A stretch of DNA of 44,876 nucleotides from Haloquadratum walsbyi J07HQW1 (lineage in GTDB: Archaea > Halobacteriota > Halobacteria > Halobacteriales > Haloferacaceae): NCBI GenBank assembly GCA_000415965.1, contig KE356560.1, forward strand, positions 2,974,991 through 3,019,866, read 5' to 3'. A model generated the notes under the pieces. The model made no database searches. It was not told the origin of the DNA and worked only from the letters and a program-made list of their open reading frames with translations. Below are positions 7,544-16,249 of this stretch, piece after piece. Every line of letters starts with the position of its first letter. The stretch's first letter is position 1. The translations under genes and the position numbers were made by a program.

Positions 7544-8617
7544 TCAGTAGTCGTATTTTGTCTCATATCCACGCGGTGTGACCATACGTCCATCCCAGAC
7601 GTACGTCTCCTCATTCCCAACGATAATTGTCGTTGTCATATCAATGAGGTCAGTCTCCCCGAGTGACTCAAGTTCACCGAGTTCGATAATTTTGCTTTGC
7701 TCATCATCCCGACCGGCACCGTGAACGACTCCAACGGGAGTGTCTGGGTCACGATGTTCGAGAAGAATCTCACAACAAGTCTCGAAGTTCTCACGCCGTT
7801 TTCGACTCCATGGATTGTAGATACTAATTGTGAATCCCTCAGAAGCAACAGCATGAAGTCGGGATTCGATCGTCTCCATCGACGTAAGATGATCTGACAG
7901 CGACACCGAAACAGTGTCATTGACCAAGGGGGCTCCAACACGCGCCGCGCACGATTGTGCTGCTGGAACGCCTGGAACGACCTCAAAATCAACCATCGAA
8001 GCCGTCCCACCCTTTGATTCAAGAATCTCAAGTGCAAGTCCCGCAAGTGCGTAGACATTTGGATCGCCTGAGCCGACAATCGCAACGTCATTCCCAGCAA
8101 GTGCACGATCAATTGCCTCCTCTGTTCGTGACACCTCACCACACATTGGGGTGTCATAAATATCATCCGCACCTTCGGTTATCTCATCCGGGAGAAGGTC
8201 GATATACGTCGTGTATCCAACAATATGTTCAGCGGATCCAAGTGCTGAACGTGCACGGGCGGTCATTCCTTCTGGTTGCCCAGGACCAAGTCCAACAGCG
8301 AGAAGTCGCCCAGGGTCCGCTTCGAAGTCATCAATCGTGGCACCAACATTCTCGGATGTATCATCCTCATCGGTTGCTGTGGCTCCACAAGAGGAACTAC
8401 TGCTGGTGGTCGATCCCGATGCGCCCGTCGATCCACCACACTGTGATGTCGAATCAGATGCTGTCGTCGATTCAGAGCTCGCTTGCGTCTGTGATGCACC
8501 ACATGCTGATTCCGCTGTTGTCTCAGTGGTTTCTGCCTGCGGAGTTGGTTTTCTGTCTGCACTCGATTCTGTCGTGTCCGTTGCGTCCGTCGTGTCTGTC
8601 GTCTCGTCAGTGCTCAT
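7544..8617 (-). CDS. cbiH1: Cobalt-factor III / precorrin-3B C17-methyltransferase, CbiH1
   Basis: A 357-aa SAM-dependent tetrapyrrole methyltransferase. The catalytic domain starts near residue 103 with the glycine-rich Leu-Gly-Pro-Gly loop, followed by Gly-Ser-Gly-Asp-Pro-Asn-Val-Tyr-Ala and Val-Pro-Gly-Val-Pro-Ala, the usual SAM and substrate loops. CbiH methylates C17 and drives ring contraction. The first about 100 residues are an added low-complexity Thr/Ser/Asp/Glu-rich segment with three Cys-Gly pairs (Cys39, Cys60, Cys77), absent from bacterial CbiH. It lies 32 bp after cbiH2 in the same operon. The ATG at 8617 is the only sensible start, although the domain alone would need only about 255 residues. 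Confidence 0.88.
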   Translation of the reverse strand: MSTDETTDTTDATDTTESSADRKPTPQAETTETTAESACGASQTQASSESTTASDSTSQCGGSTGASGSTTSSSSSCGATATDEDDTSENVGATIDDFEADPGRLLAVGLGPGQPEGMTARARSALGSAEHIVGYTTYIDLLPDEITEGADDIYDTPMCGEVSRTEEAIDRALAGNDVAIVGSGDPNVYALAGLALEILESKGGTASMVDFEVVPGVPAAQSCAARVGAPLVNDTVSVSLSDHLTSMETIESRLHAVASEGFTISIYNPWSRKRRENFETCCEILLEHRDPDTPVGVVHGAGRDDEQSKIIELGELESLGETDLIDMTTTIIVGNEETYVWDGRMVTPRGYETKYDY

Positions 8618-8649
8618 TGGTATTGTCTATGATAGTCTTATCACTCATT

Positions 8650-9510
8650 TTAAAAGTCCTCAACATCACGTCCACCGCGGGGCGTAACGAGGAATGCCCG
8701 GGTGTCATTCTGCCATACTGTCGTCTCGTGATTGCCAACAAGAATTGAGGTTCCCATTCCCCCGACCTTCTCGTCGTGTGTCGTCGCTTCATCAAGTCGG
8801 CAGATCGTGTGTGTCTCATCGTCGAGATTTCGACCTGCTGTTTCGCGACCGGCATCATTGAATATCGCCACCGGGACGTCATCAGCACGCTCTTGACGAA
8901 TTACCTCAATCGCACGTTCATAATCACGCCAGCAGTTGTATAGAACGATAATGAAGCCCGCAATCGCTGCTGCACGGAGTTTCTCTTCGATCTCATCCCA
9001 TCCGCGCCACTTGTCCGACAGTGAGACTGTGCAGAAGTCATTGCTTAATGGAGCACCCAGGTTTGCGGCTCCTCCAAGCGCTGCGGTGACACCGGGGATG
9101 ACCTCGATAGGAACATCTGTTGCCTCCTCTGCACGTGCCATTGTAAACAGCAGATCTGATTTGCCGTAGACGTTCGGATCCCCACCGGAGACATGTGCAA
9201 TATCCTGTCCTTCCCGGACACGTTCGAATGCCTCGATTGCGAGTTCAACCTGTGATCCCATCGAGGAGCGAAGCAGTTCCTGCTCGGTTCCATCTGGTCG
9301 TGTGTACTTCCCATCATCGATGTCTGCTGTTATCTCTGGAAGCGTCCCATCAGCGCGGAGGAATTCCTGATAAAGATTTGAGACAATCACACAATCGGCT
9401 GTCTCGATCACCGTTTTTGCCTGTTGTGTCATTGCCTCTGGAAGCCCAGGTCCGATGCCAACAACATACAACGTTCCAGCGTTAGATGGTGTTTCAGCGG
9501 TTGTGCTCAT
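8650..9510 (-). CDS. cbiH2: CbiH-type C17-methyltransferase paralogue, CbiH2
   Basis: A 286-aa tetrapyrrole methyltransferase with the SAM loop Val-Gly-Ile-Gly-Pro-Gly-Leu-Pro-Glu near residue 17, Ser-Gly-Gly-Asp-Pro-Asn-Val-Tyr (about 110) and Val-Ile-Pro-Gly-Val-Thr-Ala. It aligns by motif order with CbiH1 but has no N-terminal extension. Haloarchaea usually carry two adjacent CbiH-like genes; which one performs the C17 methylation and ring contraction cannot be read from sequence. Its ATG overlaps the stop of the 36-aa ORF (ATGA), and cbiH1 follows after 32 bp. Confidence 0.86.
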   Translation of the reverse strand: MSTTAETPSNAGTLYVVGIGPGLPEAMTQQAKTVIETADCVIVSNLYQEFLRADGTLPEITADIDDGKYTRPDGTEQELLRSSMGSQVELAIEAFERVREGQDIAHVSGGDPNVYGKSDLLFTMARAEEATDVPIEVIPGVTAALGGAANLGAPLSNDFCTVSLSDKWRGWDEIEEKLRAAAIAGFIIVLYNCWRDYERAIEVIRQERADDVPVAIFNDAGRETAGRNLDDETHTICRLDEATTHDEKVGGMGTSILVGNHETTVWQNDTRAFLVTPRGGRDVEDF

Positions 9511-9617
9511 TGTGCCTCCTCCGATATGACTGTCAGAGCGACCGTCACTGCGACATCACCGTTCGTTGTTGCTGGTGTTGGTGTTTCTATTTCTATTTCT
9601 GATGTGGCTGTGGTCAT
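9507..9617 (-). CDS. Small 36-aa cobalamin-operon ORF
   Basis: A 36-codon ORF between cbiG and cbiH2. Its ATG (9617) overlaps the cbiG stop as ATGA, and its TGA (9507-9509) overlaps the cbiH2 start as ATGA, so it bridges the two genes with no spare base. The product begins MTTATSEIEIETPTPATT and ends VALTVISEEAQ: a Thr/Glu/Ile-rich head and a short hydrophobic stretch. I do not recognise it. It may be a real small protein, or a coupling cistron that passes ribosomes from cbiG to cbiH2. The double overlap is unlikely by chance. Confidence 0.5.
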   Translation of the reverse strand: MTTATSEIEIETPTPATTNGDVAVTVALTVISEEAQ

Positions 9618-10519
9618 AGTGGTGTAGTTGTGGTTGTGATCGATTCTATCGGTGCATCCAATTGTGTTGCTGCTACTTCTGCATCCGTAACTGCGTCCGC
9701 ATCCTCGTCCATCCCGGTCTCGGGAGTATCTGCGTCGATACGGACGACTGTAAGACCCACCTCTTCTGCCGCGGTGGTGAGCGCATCAGTTGGAGCGAGC
9801 GTCGTGATGACGGCAACGTCATCAATTGTCACCGTATCATGATCGGCAAGGATCTCTGTCCAGGCGGTATCAATTATATCAGCTGTTGCCGTATCCGCGG
9901 CTGATACGCCAAGGATAGCGGTCGGAGTATCCGTCGTCTGTGTGGTTGTGACCGCTGTTTCATCATCAACCAATACGACTGTTGGCCCATCTGGGGCGAT
10001 AATTGGTGATGCGTCTGTCTGAACGTCTAATCGGGTGGCGGTTGTCTCTGTCTCGCTTTCGACATGCGATTCAAGTGCTGTCGATTGTGCGTCATTGCGA
10101 TTGCTGAGTGACGTACTTGTCACTGCTGGCACGGCTCCCATCTGCTCAAGCGCTGTGGCAACCTGATTTGCACCGTCCTCACCGCCGAGTATGGGTATTG
10201 CCCACGTGAGTTCCTCGTCGGTAACGACAATCGGCTGTGAAGGAGCAGATGCGTCTGCGAGCAGATCGGCGCTTTTTCGCATCACAATCCCACTAGCCAT
10301 CAACCCGAGAAGGCAATCATATTCACCCCAGAAGCGCTCAAACACATCCCCATCATACTCGATGAGATCAACAGTTGGGAACTGTTCAGTGAGCGTTGTT
10401 TGGATTGTGGTTGCTGTGTCCCACTTTCGCTCAAAACTAACAATCCCAATACTGTCGATGGAGCGTCCACCGTCCGAGGCGGGCGTTGCAGTCGATGCAA
10501 AACTCGTGTGTCTGTTCAT
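9614..10519 (-). CDS. cbiG: Cobalt-precorrin-5A hydrolase
   Basis: A 301-aa CbiG. The N-terminal domain (residues about 20-140) shows the hallmark Met-Ala-Ser-Gly-Ile-Val-Met-Arg and the loop Leu-Gly-Gly-Glu-Asp-Gly-Ala-Asn, equivalent to the usual GGHxGAN. The C-terminal CbiG domain is recognisable from Ala-Ile-Leu-Gly-Val-Ser-Ala-Ala. Between them lies an acidic, Thr-rich linker expanded in this lineage. CbiG opens the delta-lactone of cobalt-precorrin-5A and releases acetaldehyde. It is the first gene of the minus-strand operon here; no cbiF, cbiL, cbiC or cbiT is found upstream, where an unrelated asparaginase gene sits. The ATG at 10519 gives a normal N terminus. Confidence 0.85.
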   Translation of the reverse strand: MNRHTSFASTATPASDGGRSIDSIGIVSFERKWDTATTIQTTLTEQFPTVDLIEYDGDVFERFWGEYDCLLGLMASGIVMRKSADLLADASAPSQPIVVTDEELTWAIPILGGEDGANQVATALEQMGAVPAVTSTSLSNRNDAQSTALESHVESETETTATRLDVQTDASPIIAPDGPTVVLVDDETAVTTTQTTDTPTAILGVSAADTATADIIDTAWTEILADHDTVTIDDVAVITTLAPTDALTTAAEEVGLTVVRIDADTPETGMDEDADAVTDAEVAATQLDAPIESITTTTTPL

Positions 10520-10663
10520 CAGTGGCTATACCGCTGTGTCTTTACTACCCGTGTCAATGGTGTGCATGCATCCTCACGCTACAGTGTGTCATGCGTGGAG
10601 GAGCACAAAACAATTACGATTGTCTTAGAACAATATGAGTTTATATCAGCCGAAAGATGATGC

Positions 10664-11512
10664 TCATCGCTGTGCAACACTCGTCTGCATCGTGGGGGCG
10701 TTCGTGGCTATGCCGACCGTTTCAGACCCCATGACAATCAGCCCCGCCTCAGACGCTGTTGTCTCAACAAACGTCTCAAGTGCTGTTGTCGCAGCCTCAT
10801 CCGCTGTGTGACCATTCATCAGATGATTCACTGCGATTCGACTCAATGTGACACGTGCGATATCCTCACCAGCACCCGTTGCACTTGCACCACCAGCCGG
10901 TGAGCAGTAAAATCCAGCTCCCACCTGCGGAACATCGCCAACGCGCCCAGCCAGTGCAAACCATCGTCCACGTGTCGATGTCCCGGCGGCGTATCGATTG
11001 CCGTCATGTGCAACTGCGCCGACTGTATCGTGTCCACCAAAACGATCTGCAACCCACTCAAGAGTAGTCTGCGAACTGCCGATTGGGATGTCGGCATCGT
11101 CCCATCGAGCTCGATCAGCATCACTCAATAGGCTGACATTTGTTCGAACCCCGTAATCGGCGGCTAATGTAACCGCCTGCTCGCCCGCAAGAAGGATATG
11201 TGGTGTTTCTTCACAGACGACCCGAGCAGCTGAAATTGCATGCTCAACGCCGGTCATCGCACACGCAGCACCAATGTCTCGAGTGCTTTGCATGATTCCT
11301 GCGTCGGTTCGGGGAACACCATCAGTCTGTACAGCGCCACTGCTTCCAGCATTGAACTGATCAGCACTCTCAAGTTCTTGAAGTGCTGTCTCGACCGCAT
11401 CAATTGGAGTATCAGACCTCACAGCATCTGTAGCGGTCTCATCAAGGATTGACTGGCGCTGTATTGGGGCCTCTGGGCTGTCCCCAGCACCACCATGGAG
11501 AACAATACGCAT
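10664..11512 (-). CDS. Isoaspartyl peptidase/L-asparaginase (Ntn-hydrolase)
   Basis: A 282-aa plant-type asparaginase family protein. It opens with the family start Met-Arg-Ile-Val-Leu-His-Gly-Gly-Ala-Gly and carries His-Asp-Thr-Val-Gly-Ala-Val, in which the Thr becomes the N-terminal nucleophile after autocleavage into alpha and beta subunits. A Gly-Ala-Gly-Glu region later in the chain fits the substrate loop. It hydrolyses isoaspartyl dipeptides or L-asparagine in the cytosol. I chose ATG 11512 because the family motif starts there; an ATG at 11524 adds four residues. It precedes cbiG by 145 bp on the same strand, but there is no sign of shared function. Confidence 0.85.
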   Translation of the reverse strand: MRIVLHGGAGDSPEAPIQRQSILDETATDAVRSDTPIDAVETALQELESADQFNAGSSGAVQTDGVPRTDAGIMQSTRDIGAACAMTGVEHAISAARVVCEETPHILLAGEQAVTLAADYGVRTNVSLLSDADRARWDDADIPIGSSQTTLEWVADRFGGHDTVGAVAHDGNRYAAGTSTRGRWFALAGRVGDVPQVGAGFYCSPAGGASATGAGEDIARVTLSRIAVNHLMNGHTADEAATTALETFVETTASEAGLIVMGSETVGIATNAPTMQTSVAQR

Positions 11513-11745
11513 GCAGACGCTCATTAATGAACAATCAATATGGTTTCGGTACTGACATTCTCCGGATGAAAGTCATTGAGTTTCTCTGTTGTTGCTCCAC
11601 GTATAACAGTAGTTGAAAACATGGATATTTTATTCAGCAATAAGAGCGCAAGAAACCGCTCAACGTCTTTCTTTCATGATCATGAGTAAATAAAATCACT
11701 GTGGGACGAACTACTGATAACTAAGAATCGTACCAACACAGCAAC

Positions 11746-13413
11746 TTACGGAGATGGCCATCTTGGACGATCAGCAGGCGGTTGAAGCCCCCGCGGGAGA
11801 AGGCTGAATCGGTATACACCGGGGGCAACCTGCACGGTGACGGTGTTGTGTTCATCATGAACAATATGTAGGGTCGTCTCAGACGGAACCGCCACAGGAA
11901 CCGGTTCAGTCTCGACAGCAGGAGCATATCCAGCCTCAATAAAGGTAAGATGGTTGTCAACGGGGAGATTCACTTGTTTTGGGACATCAATTCCAACGCG
12001 CGCGTCACTTGCACGGTCACGAGCTGTGGCTTCGATATCCACACGCTGAGTCTCAAGCATTGCCTCAAGTGCCCGGCTAGCCTCCTCACGAGCGGTTTCG
12101 ATTGCGACAGACAGTCGTTGCGTGCCTGCAAGTCCACCGGGACGACGAGGATTGCGAATATACGGGACATCATCATAGTCAGTATAGACAACAGCCGGTC
12201 CATGATCAAGTGACAGTAATAATTGAACGTACGAGAGCAACTCAAGATCACCATCGGCAGTTGCTGGTTCAAGTATTACAGCACCCGTTTCAGATACCGT
12301 TGTGGTGAGTGTTGTACTGACCGCTGGAGAGTCATTCTGCCCCCATATGTGCTCAGCCGGGAGCGTTGTCGATTCAAGATACTCATCAACGAGTCGGCGG
12401 TTTTCCCGACGGCGGGTTGTTCTGGCAATTTCTTCTGGAAATCCATTGAGGTCATCAGTGCGCTCGACGCGCAAATCGCCTTGAAGTCGAATCCGCTCTC
12501 CTGGAACGGTATCAAGTCGGTCGTGATCGACATATGGATCGAGTTCGCGATCGAATCCCATTGCATCACGAATTGCTGCATGCGTTGTCTCCTGTGTCGG
12601 GTCAAGTGCTGTTACATCAGTCACATGTGCAAAAAGACCAACGGGTGTATCATCGCAGCCGATAATAACACCACGTGTCGGTGTGTTTGATTGGACTTCT
12701 GTCGTTGGGCGCAAAACGGCGATTGAGTCATCGCGGTATGGGACCCTCAGAGAGTCCGCACGAGCAAGCGCAGATAGGTCCGTTCCTCCGGGGGTATGTA
12801 ACTCAGATTCACTCGTTTCGAAGAGATCAGCGACAATCGAGAGCATGTCTTCCCGAATCGCTTTGATTGCAACCGCAAGCGACTGCGATTCACAGATTGT
12901 CTGATACTGAGTTTCAAATGAATCCGCAACAGCCGCCGGGGAGAGTTCCTGAAATGGAAATGGTCCAGGGTGGTTCGGTTGTGTATGTGCTGGCTGATAT
13001 GTGCCGAAGGTGCTCTCCCAAAGTGTCTCAGCCTGTTCAAATAATGTAGCAGCAACTGAGGGATTACGAAGAAGCATCGTCGGAGTAATCACACGACCAT
13101 CGTACGTTTCATTGCAAACTTCTCGTTCGTCTGGACGGACAAGCGCTGTAAAATCATGGCTTTGAAACTGATATGACTCACTGCGATCAGGAAGTTCCTG
13201 CGTGACTGGATATCCGCGATCTGTTTCGAAGTGGCATTTGGCAACAGGCGCGATAACGCCACGCTTCAATGCGGTTGTGAGTCGACGACTTGTCGTCATT
13301 GCTGACTCATAGACGCTGACTGGCGACTCATCAGCGACAGTCCCGGCGGTGGTTGCTGAGTCTGAATGTAACTCGATCGTGTCACCTGCATCGGAGGGTT
13401 GTGGTGATGTCAT
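11746..13413 (-). CDS. Hypothetical haloarchaeal protein, 555 aa
   Basis: I do not recognise a family. The product is a large acidic soluble protein without signal peptide, clear membrane segment or nucleotide-binding motif. One Cys-His pair occurs near residue 60 (Ala-Lys-Cys-His-Phe-Glu). Residues about 425-465 hold an Asp/Tyr-rich strand and a helix-rich Arg/Glu segment, and the C terminus is a beta-rich region ending in prolines. I placed the start at ATG 13413 (MTSPQPSDAG); the open frame extends 24 codons further to 13485, but those residues look like spacer translation and a TATA-like stretch lies near 13441-13457. The length and clean codon use argue that it is real. Confidence 0.6.
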   Translation of the reverse strand: MTSPQPSDAGDTIELHSDSATTAGTVADESPVSVYESAMTTSRRLTTALKRGVIAPVAKCHFETDRGYPVTQELPDRSESYQFQSHDFTALVRPDEREVCNETYDGRVITPTMLLRNPSVAATLFEQAETLWESTFGTYQPAHTQPNHPGPFPFQELSPAAVADSFETQYQTICESQSLAVAIKAIREDMLSIVADLFETSESELHTPGGTDLSALARADSLRVPYRDDSIAVLRPTTEVQSNTPTRGVIIGCDDTPVGLFAHVTDVTALDPTQETTHAAIRDAMGFDRELDPYVDHDRLDTVPGERIRLQGDLRVERTDDLNGFPEEIARTTRRRENRRLVDEYLESTTLPAEHIWGQNDSPAVSTTLTTTVSETGAVILEPATADGDLELLSYVQLLLSLDHGPAVVYTDYDDVPYIRNPRRPGGLAGTQRLSVAIETAREEASRALEAMLETQRVDIEATARDRASDARVGIDVPKQVNLPVDNHLTFIEAGYAPAVETEPVPVAVPSETTLHIVHDEHNTVTVQVAPGVYRFSLLPRGLQPPADRPRWPSP

Positions 13414-13613
13414 TGTCGTATATTCAATCCGTGAATCGTCCCGATCATTATTCGAGTATATTGATGATGTCTGGATACTCCTCAAGAATAAAATCAGATC
13501 CTGATATCGATACTGTGTGTCTCCCGTGGAAATAAAACGAAACAGACAGCAATTCTGTGAAAGACACTGGTCGACAGATACGGCTATTATTGATACGTCA
13601 TCATCGAGAACAA

Positions 13614-13934
13614 TTAGTCGCCAGCAAAACTGAGGGTATCAACTGCATCAGAGACGGTTTCGCCTGGATCAGGTTCGATTCGAAACAACTCGGTGAGTGA
13701 TTCTGTTGGTGTCTCAATATGTGTCACCGATAATCCAGTTGAATTCACCGTCACACACTCATATCCATTTGTCGCTGCAACGTATAATCGACCGGATGTG
13801 GCACCTTCATAGATGTCAAGCGTCATCATATCAGCATCAAGTGACTCAGCGACATGCGAGACCATCGTTGAGTCAACGTCTGCGGGCGCCGCTTCTGTTG
13901 TGCCAAATTCTTCTGTCGAGGCGACTGTTACCAT
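13614..13934 (-). CDS. Hypothetical protein, 106 aa
   Basis: A small acidic protein (starting MVTVASTEEFGTTEAAP) with no recognised domain. It has alternating hydrophobic residues that suggest a small alpha/beta fold and a single Cys at about residue 59. No membrane segment or signal. A TATA-like TTTATTAC on the minus strand at about 13957-13964 lies 28 bp before the ATG at 13934, which supports a leaderless single-gene transcript. Function unknown. Confidence 0.55.
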   Translation of the reverse strand: MVTVASTEEFGTTEAAPADVDSTMVSHVAESLDADMMTLDIYEGATSGRLYVAATNGYECVTVNSTGLSVTHIETPTESLTELFRIEPDPGETVSDAVDTLSFAGD

Positions 13935-14089
13935 ATAGCTACCTGTCGTCTGAGCGTAATAAACATGCCGCCGCCGTCGAATTCGACTGTTGAAGAGGGT
14001 AGTCGACAGTTATATTCGAACAGGCGTAATACCACGTCGTTCACAGCGTGAATACGCGTCATCACAGTAACATTTCGAATGATGTATGG

Positions 14090-14456
14090 ATTTATTTCGG
14101 TGCACTGGTTACGACCCCAGTGTATACGGACGCTCGAAAGTGGTGGTTCAAGTGTGGATGTCCACCCACGCTGGAAATAGTGATGTCCCAATGTGGGAAT
14201 CAAACAACAACCACCGGGCGAACGTCCACAGTGCAAGTAGCTCCGAGTCCGCTGATACCGACTGAAGTTTCTGTGACAAAAACTTCACGTTGGTTACGGA
14301 TGGGAGCACCGGGGGCTCGGCACTCCCGGTAGTCGCACTCACGACAGTCCGTGAATTCCATACAGATTCTCACCGTACTGGATTGGTGAGACTACGAACC
14401 TGAAAGTTCAAAATGCGGTCGGGGTCCCTCCTGTCTTCAGGCGGAGGAGGATGTCA
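14090..14456 (+). pseudogene. Decayed TnpB (IS1341/IS605 type) C-terminus and element end
   Basis: No intact frame, but one frame reads through Asn-His-Arg-Ala-Asn-Val-His-Ser-Ala-Ser-Ser-Ser-Glu-Ser and then Val-Thr-Asp-Gly-Ser-Thr-Gly-Gly-Ser, which resembles the last residues after the zinc ribbon of haloarchaeal TnpB proteins. It contains stops and frame breaks. The stretch ends in the palindrome CCTCCTGTCTTCAGGCGGAGGAGG at 14427-14450, the same type of end as at 4861. I read it as the right-hand relic of an IS200/IS605-type element. Evidence is motif-level only. Confidence 0.45.
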
Positions 14457-14501
14457 AACCGAAACCTACAGTATCGTTTATTACTGATACCGACCTGTTT
14501 C

Positions 14502-14906
14502 ATGACAACGTATTTGATTGGGACAGACAGCGAGCAGGCGAGTCAGGTCATTTGTGATCATCTTGAGGGGACCCTCGGTACGGATGCAACACTCACTGTG
14601 ATCCATGTTATGACAAGTTCTGATATTGAGGAGCGTCGGGATGGCGAGACCGCACTTGAGGTATTCGATGACCGCTTTGCGGAAACGGACATTCCGGTAT
14701 CAACAACACAGTATAATCGTGAGGCATCGCCAACAGAGGAATTACTCCGAGAAGCTGACGCTATCGATGCAGACCAGATTGTGACTGCACTTCGGCGTCA
14801 TTCACGGACTGAGCGTGTCATCTTCGGGAGTGTCTCACATTCACTCATCGAACAGACATCACGACCATTAACACTCGTTCCGCTTCCAGAGTATAGCCCC
14901 GATTGA
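14502..14906 (+). CDS. UspA-like universal stress protein
   Basis: A 134-aa protein with the small UspA fold: an N-terminal strand MTTYLIGTDSEQASQ, a second strand Thr-Leu-Thr-Val-Ile-His-Val, then Ala-Asp-Gln-Ile-Val-Thr-Ala, and a C-terminal Phe-Gly-Ser-Val-Ser motif followed by Leu-Thr-Leu-Val-Pro. The usual ATP-binding Gly-x2-Gly-x9-Gly-Ser/Thr pattern is only partly kept, so nucleotide binding is doubtful. The open frame extends to 14451, but that part translates the mobile-element end; ATG 14502 restores the canonical first strand. It is convergent with the permease gene downstream. Confidence 0.75.
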   Translation: MTTYLIGTDSEQASQVICDHLEGTLGTDATLTVIHVMTSSDIEERRDGETALEVFDDRFAETDIPVSTTQYNREASPTEELLREADAIDADQIVTALRRHSRTERVIFGSVSHSLIEQTSRPLTLVPLPEYSPD

Positions 14907-14972
14907 TTCACGCGATGACAAATGACCCGAGTGCCTGCCCGCTACTCGCTGTCTGTAGTCGTCTCAACCTCA

Positions 14973-16112
14973 TCAGTCGTTTGCAGCCGCCCCGCTTGGA
15001 TTTTCATCGCTACTGTTTGTTGGATTAACACCCGAGGGTGATGGGGCTGTGTCAGTATCATTTGCTGTATTGAGGAGTCGTGGAAGTGCTGTGTTGGCAA
15101 ATGTTAATCCAATAACGAGCAGAATTGGTGCAAAAAAGAGTCCATAAAATCCAAGCACAACTGGACCGAGTGTGTATGCCAACATTAACAATCCGACATG
15201 TGTCTCATCACCGCTTAAGAGAGGTCGAAGGACAATATCTGGAATCGTATCAACCACAACAATCGCAATCACGAGGAGTCCAGCAATGTATGTCAAATGA
15301 GAGGGATTGCCACCGAGTAAAATCGGAATCGCACTGAGAACTGTGAGCGGGAAATAAACGATTTTCATCCCCACAACGGGAATAAGACTTGCAATGCCGG
15401 TAAGCCCGCCAGCTAAAGCCGGATATGGCACTTCAGCAGGACTTGGCACGACCACATTATACAGACTGAAGACAGCAATGGCAATCAGTGAGATTGAGAG
15501 TACATTCAGTAGATTACCGAATAGAACCGATTCAAGTTCGCGATCAGTCGCCTCAAGATACTCACGGATAATTGCCTCATCGTCAAATCGGAGAAGCCAT
15601 GCGCCGATTTTGTCACCGTCGACGAGTAGATAGTACGTGACGATGGTAATAATAAATAAGTTCAGTGTGAACTGTGAAATCAGACTCGTGAGAACGTTCG
15701 CATGAGCCGTTGCAAAGTCGATTAGGGGCGTCAATTGTCCTGATTGATATGCTTCATATAATCCTTGGATTGTAAATTCCGGAACGCGGCTCACACTTCC
15801 AAACCATGAAATATTCTCCGCTGCGACCGAGATAAGATCATATTTATCAACGAATGCACGCGCCTCAAGCACTATGAGAACGCCTGCATAACTGATCAGA
15901 AAAATAAGCGGAATTGCGAGTGATCCAAGCGCAATAGCAGCACGGATACTCGACGGAAGTCGAAACCGCTCTAGGAGGCTGTAGTATCTCCGAGTTGAAT
16001 AATAGAGGAAGACAGCAATAGTTAACGGAGCGATAAATTCGTACGCAAGAAAGCCAATGATACTGAATACTGCGAGCCCAAACAGAGCAACTGCAAACCG
16101 TCGTGCATTCAT
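14973..16112 (-). CDS. AI-2E/PerM family permease
   Basis: A 379-aa integral membrane protein of the AI-2E (UPF0118/PerM) family. There are about eight hydrophobic segments: two near the N terminus, one at about 60-85, an amphipathic cytosolic region, then a cluster from about residue 145 onward, ending with the family-typical Pro-Leu-Leu-Ser-Gly and Gly-Leu-Leu-Met-Leu-Ala-Tyr-Thr-Leu-Gly-Pro segment. The last about 30 residues are a polar Ser/Asn/Pro tail. The family is linked to export of small solutes or to Na+/H+ exchange; its substrate cannot be inferred. It appears to be monocistronic. Confidence 0.85.
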   Translation of the reverse strand: MNARRFAVALFGLAVFSIIGFLAYEFIAPLTIAVFLYYSTRRYYSLLERFRLPSSIRAAIALGSLAIPLIFLISYAGVLIVLEARAFVDKYDLISVAAENISWFGSVSRVPEFTIQGLYEAYQSGQLTPLIDFATAHANVLTSLISQFTLNLFIITIVTYYLLVDGDKIGAWLLRFDDEAIIREYLEATDRELESVLFGNLLNVLSISLIAIAVFSLYNVVVPSPAEVPYPALAGGLTGIASLIPVVGMKIVYFPLTVLSAIPILLGGNPSHLTYIAGLLVIAIVVVDTIPDIVLRPLLSGDETHVGLLMLAYTLGPVVLGFYGLFFAPILLVIGLTFANTALPRLLNTANDTDTAPSPSGVNPTNSSDENPSGAAAND

Positions 16113-16249
16113 TTTATTCGATGATTATCACAGTCGAATGTAAAATGTGCCCATCGATGTCGTATCCTGAAGCACTCTATACGTTTATCTGAGACAAATA
16201 AAGATACCAGATAGTCTGTCCTCTACATGGGCTATTTGGACTTCTCTAA

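Noticed and set aside
10520..10663. Cobalamin riboswitch before cbiG
   Set aside because: Only 144 bp is available and no B12-box-like segment or pseudoknot was seen; archaeal cobalamin riboswitches are not expected.
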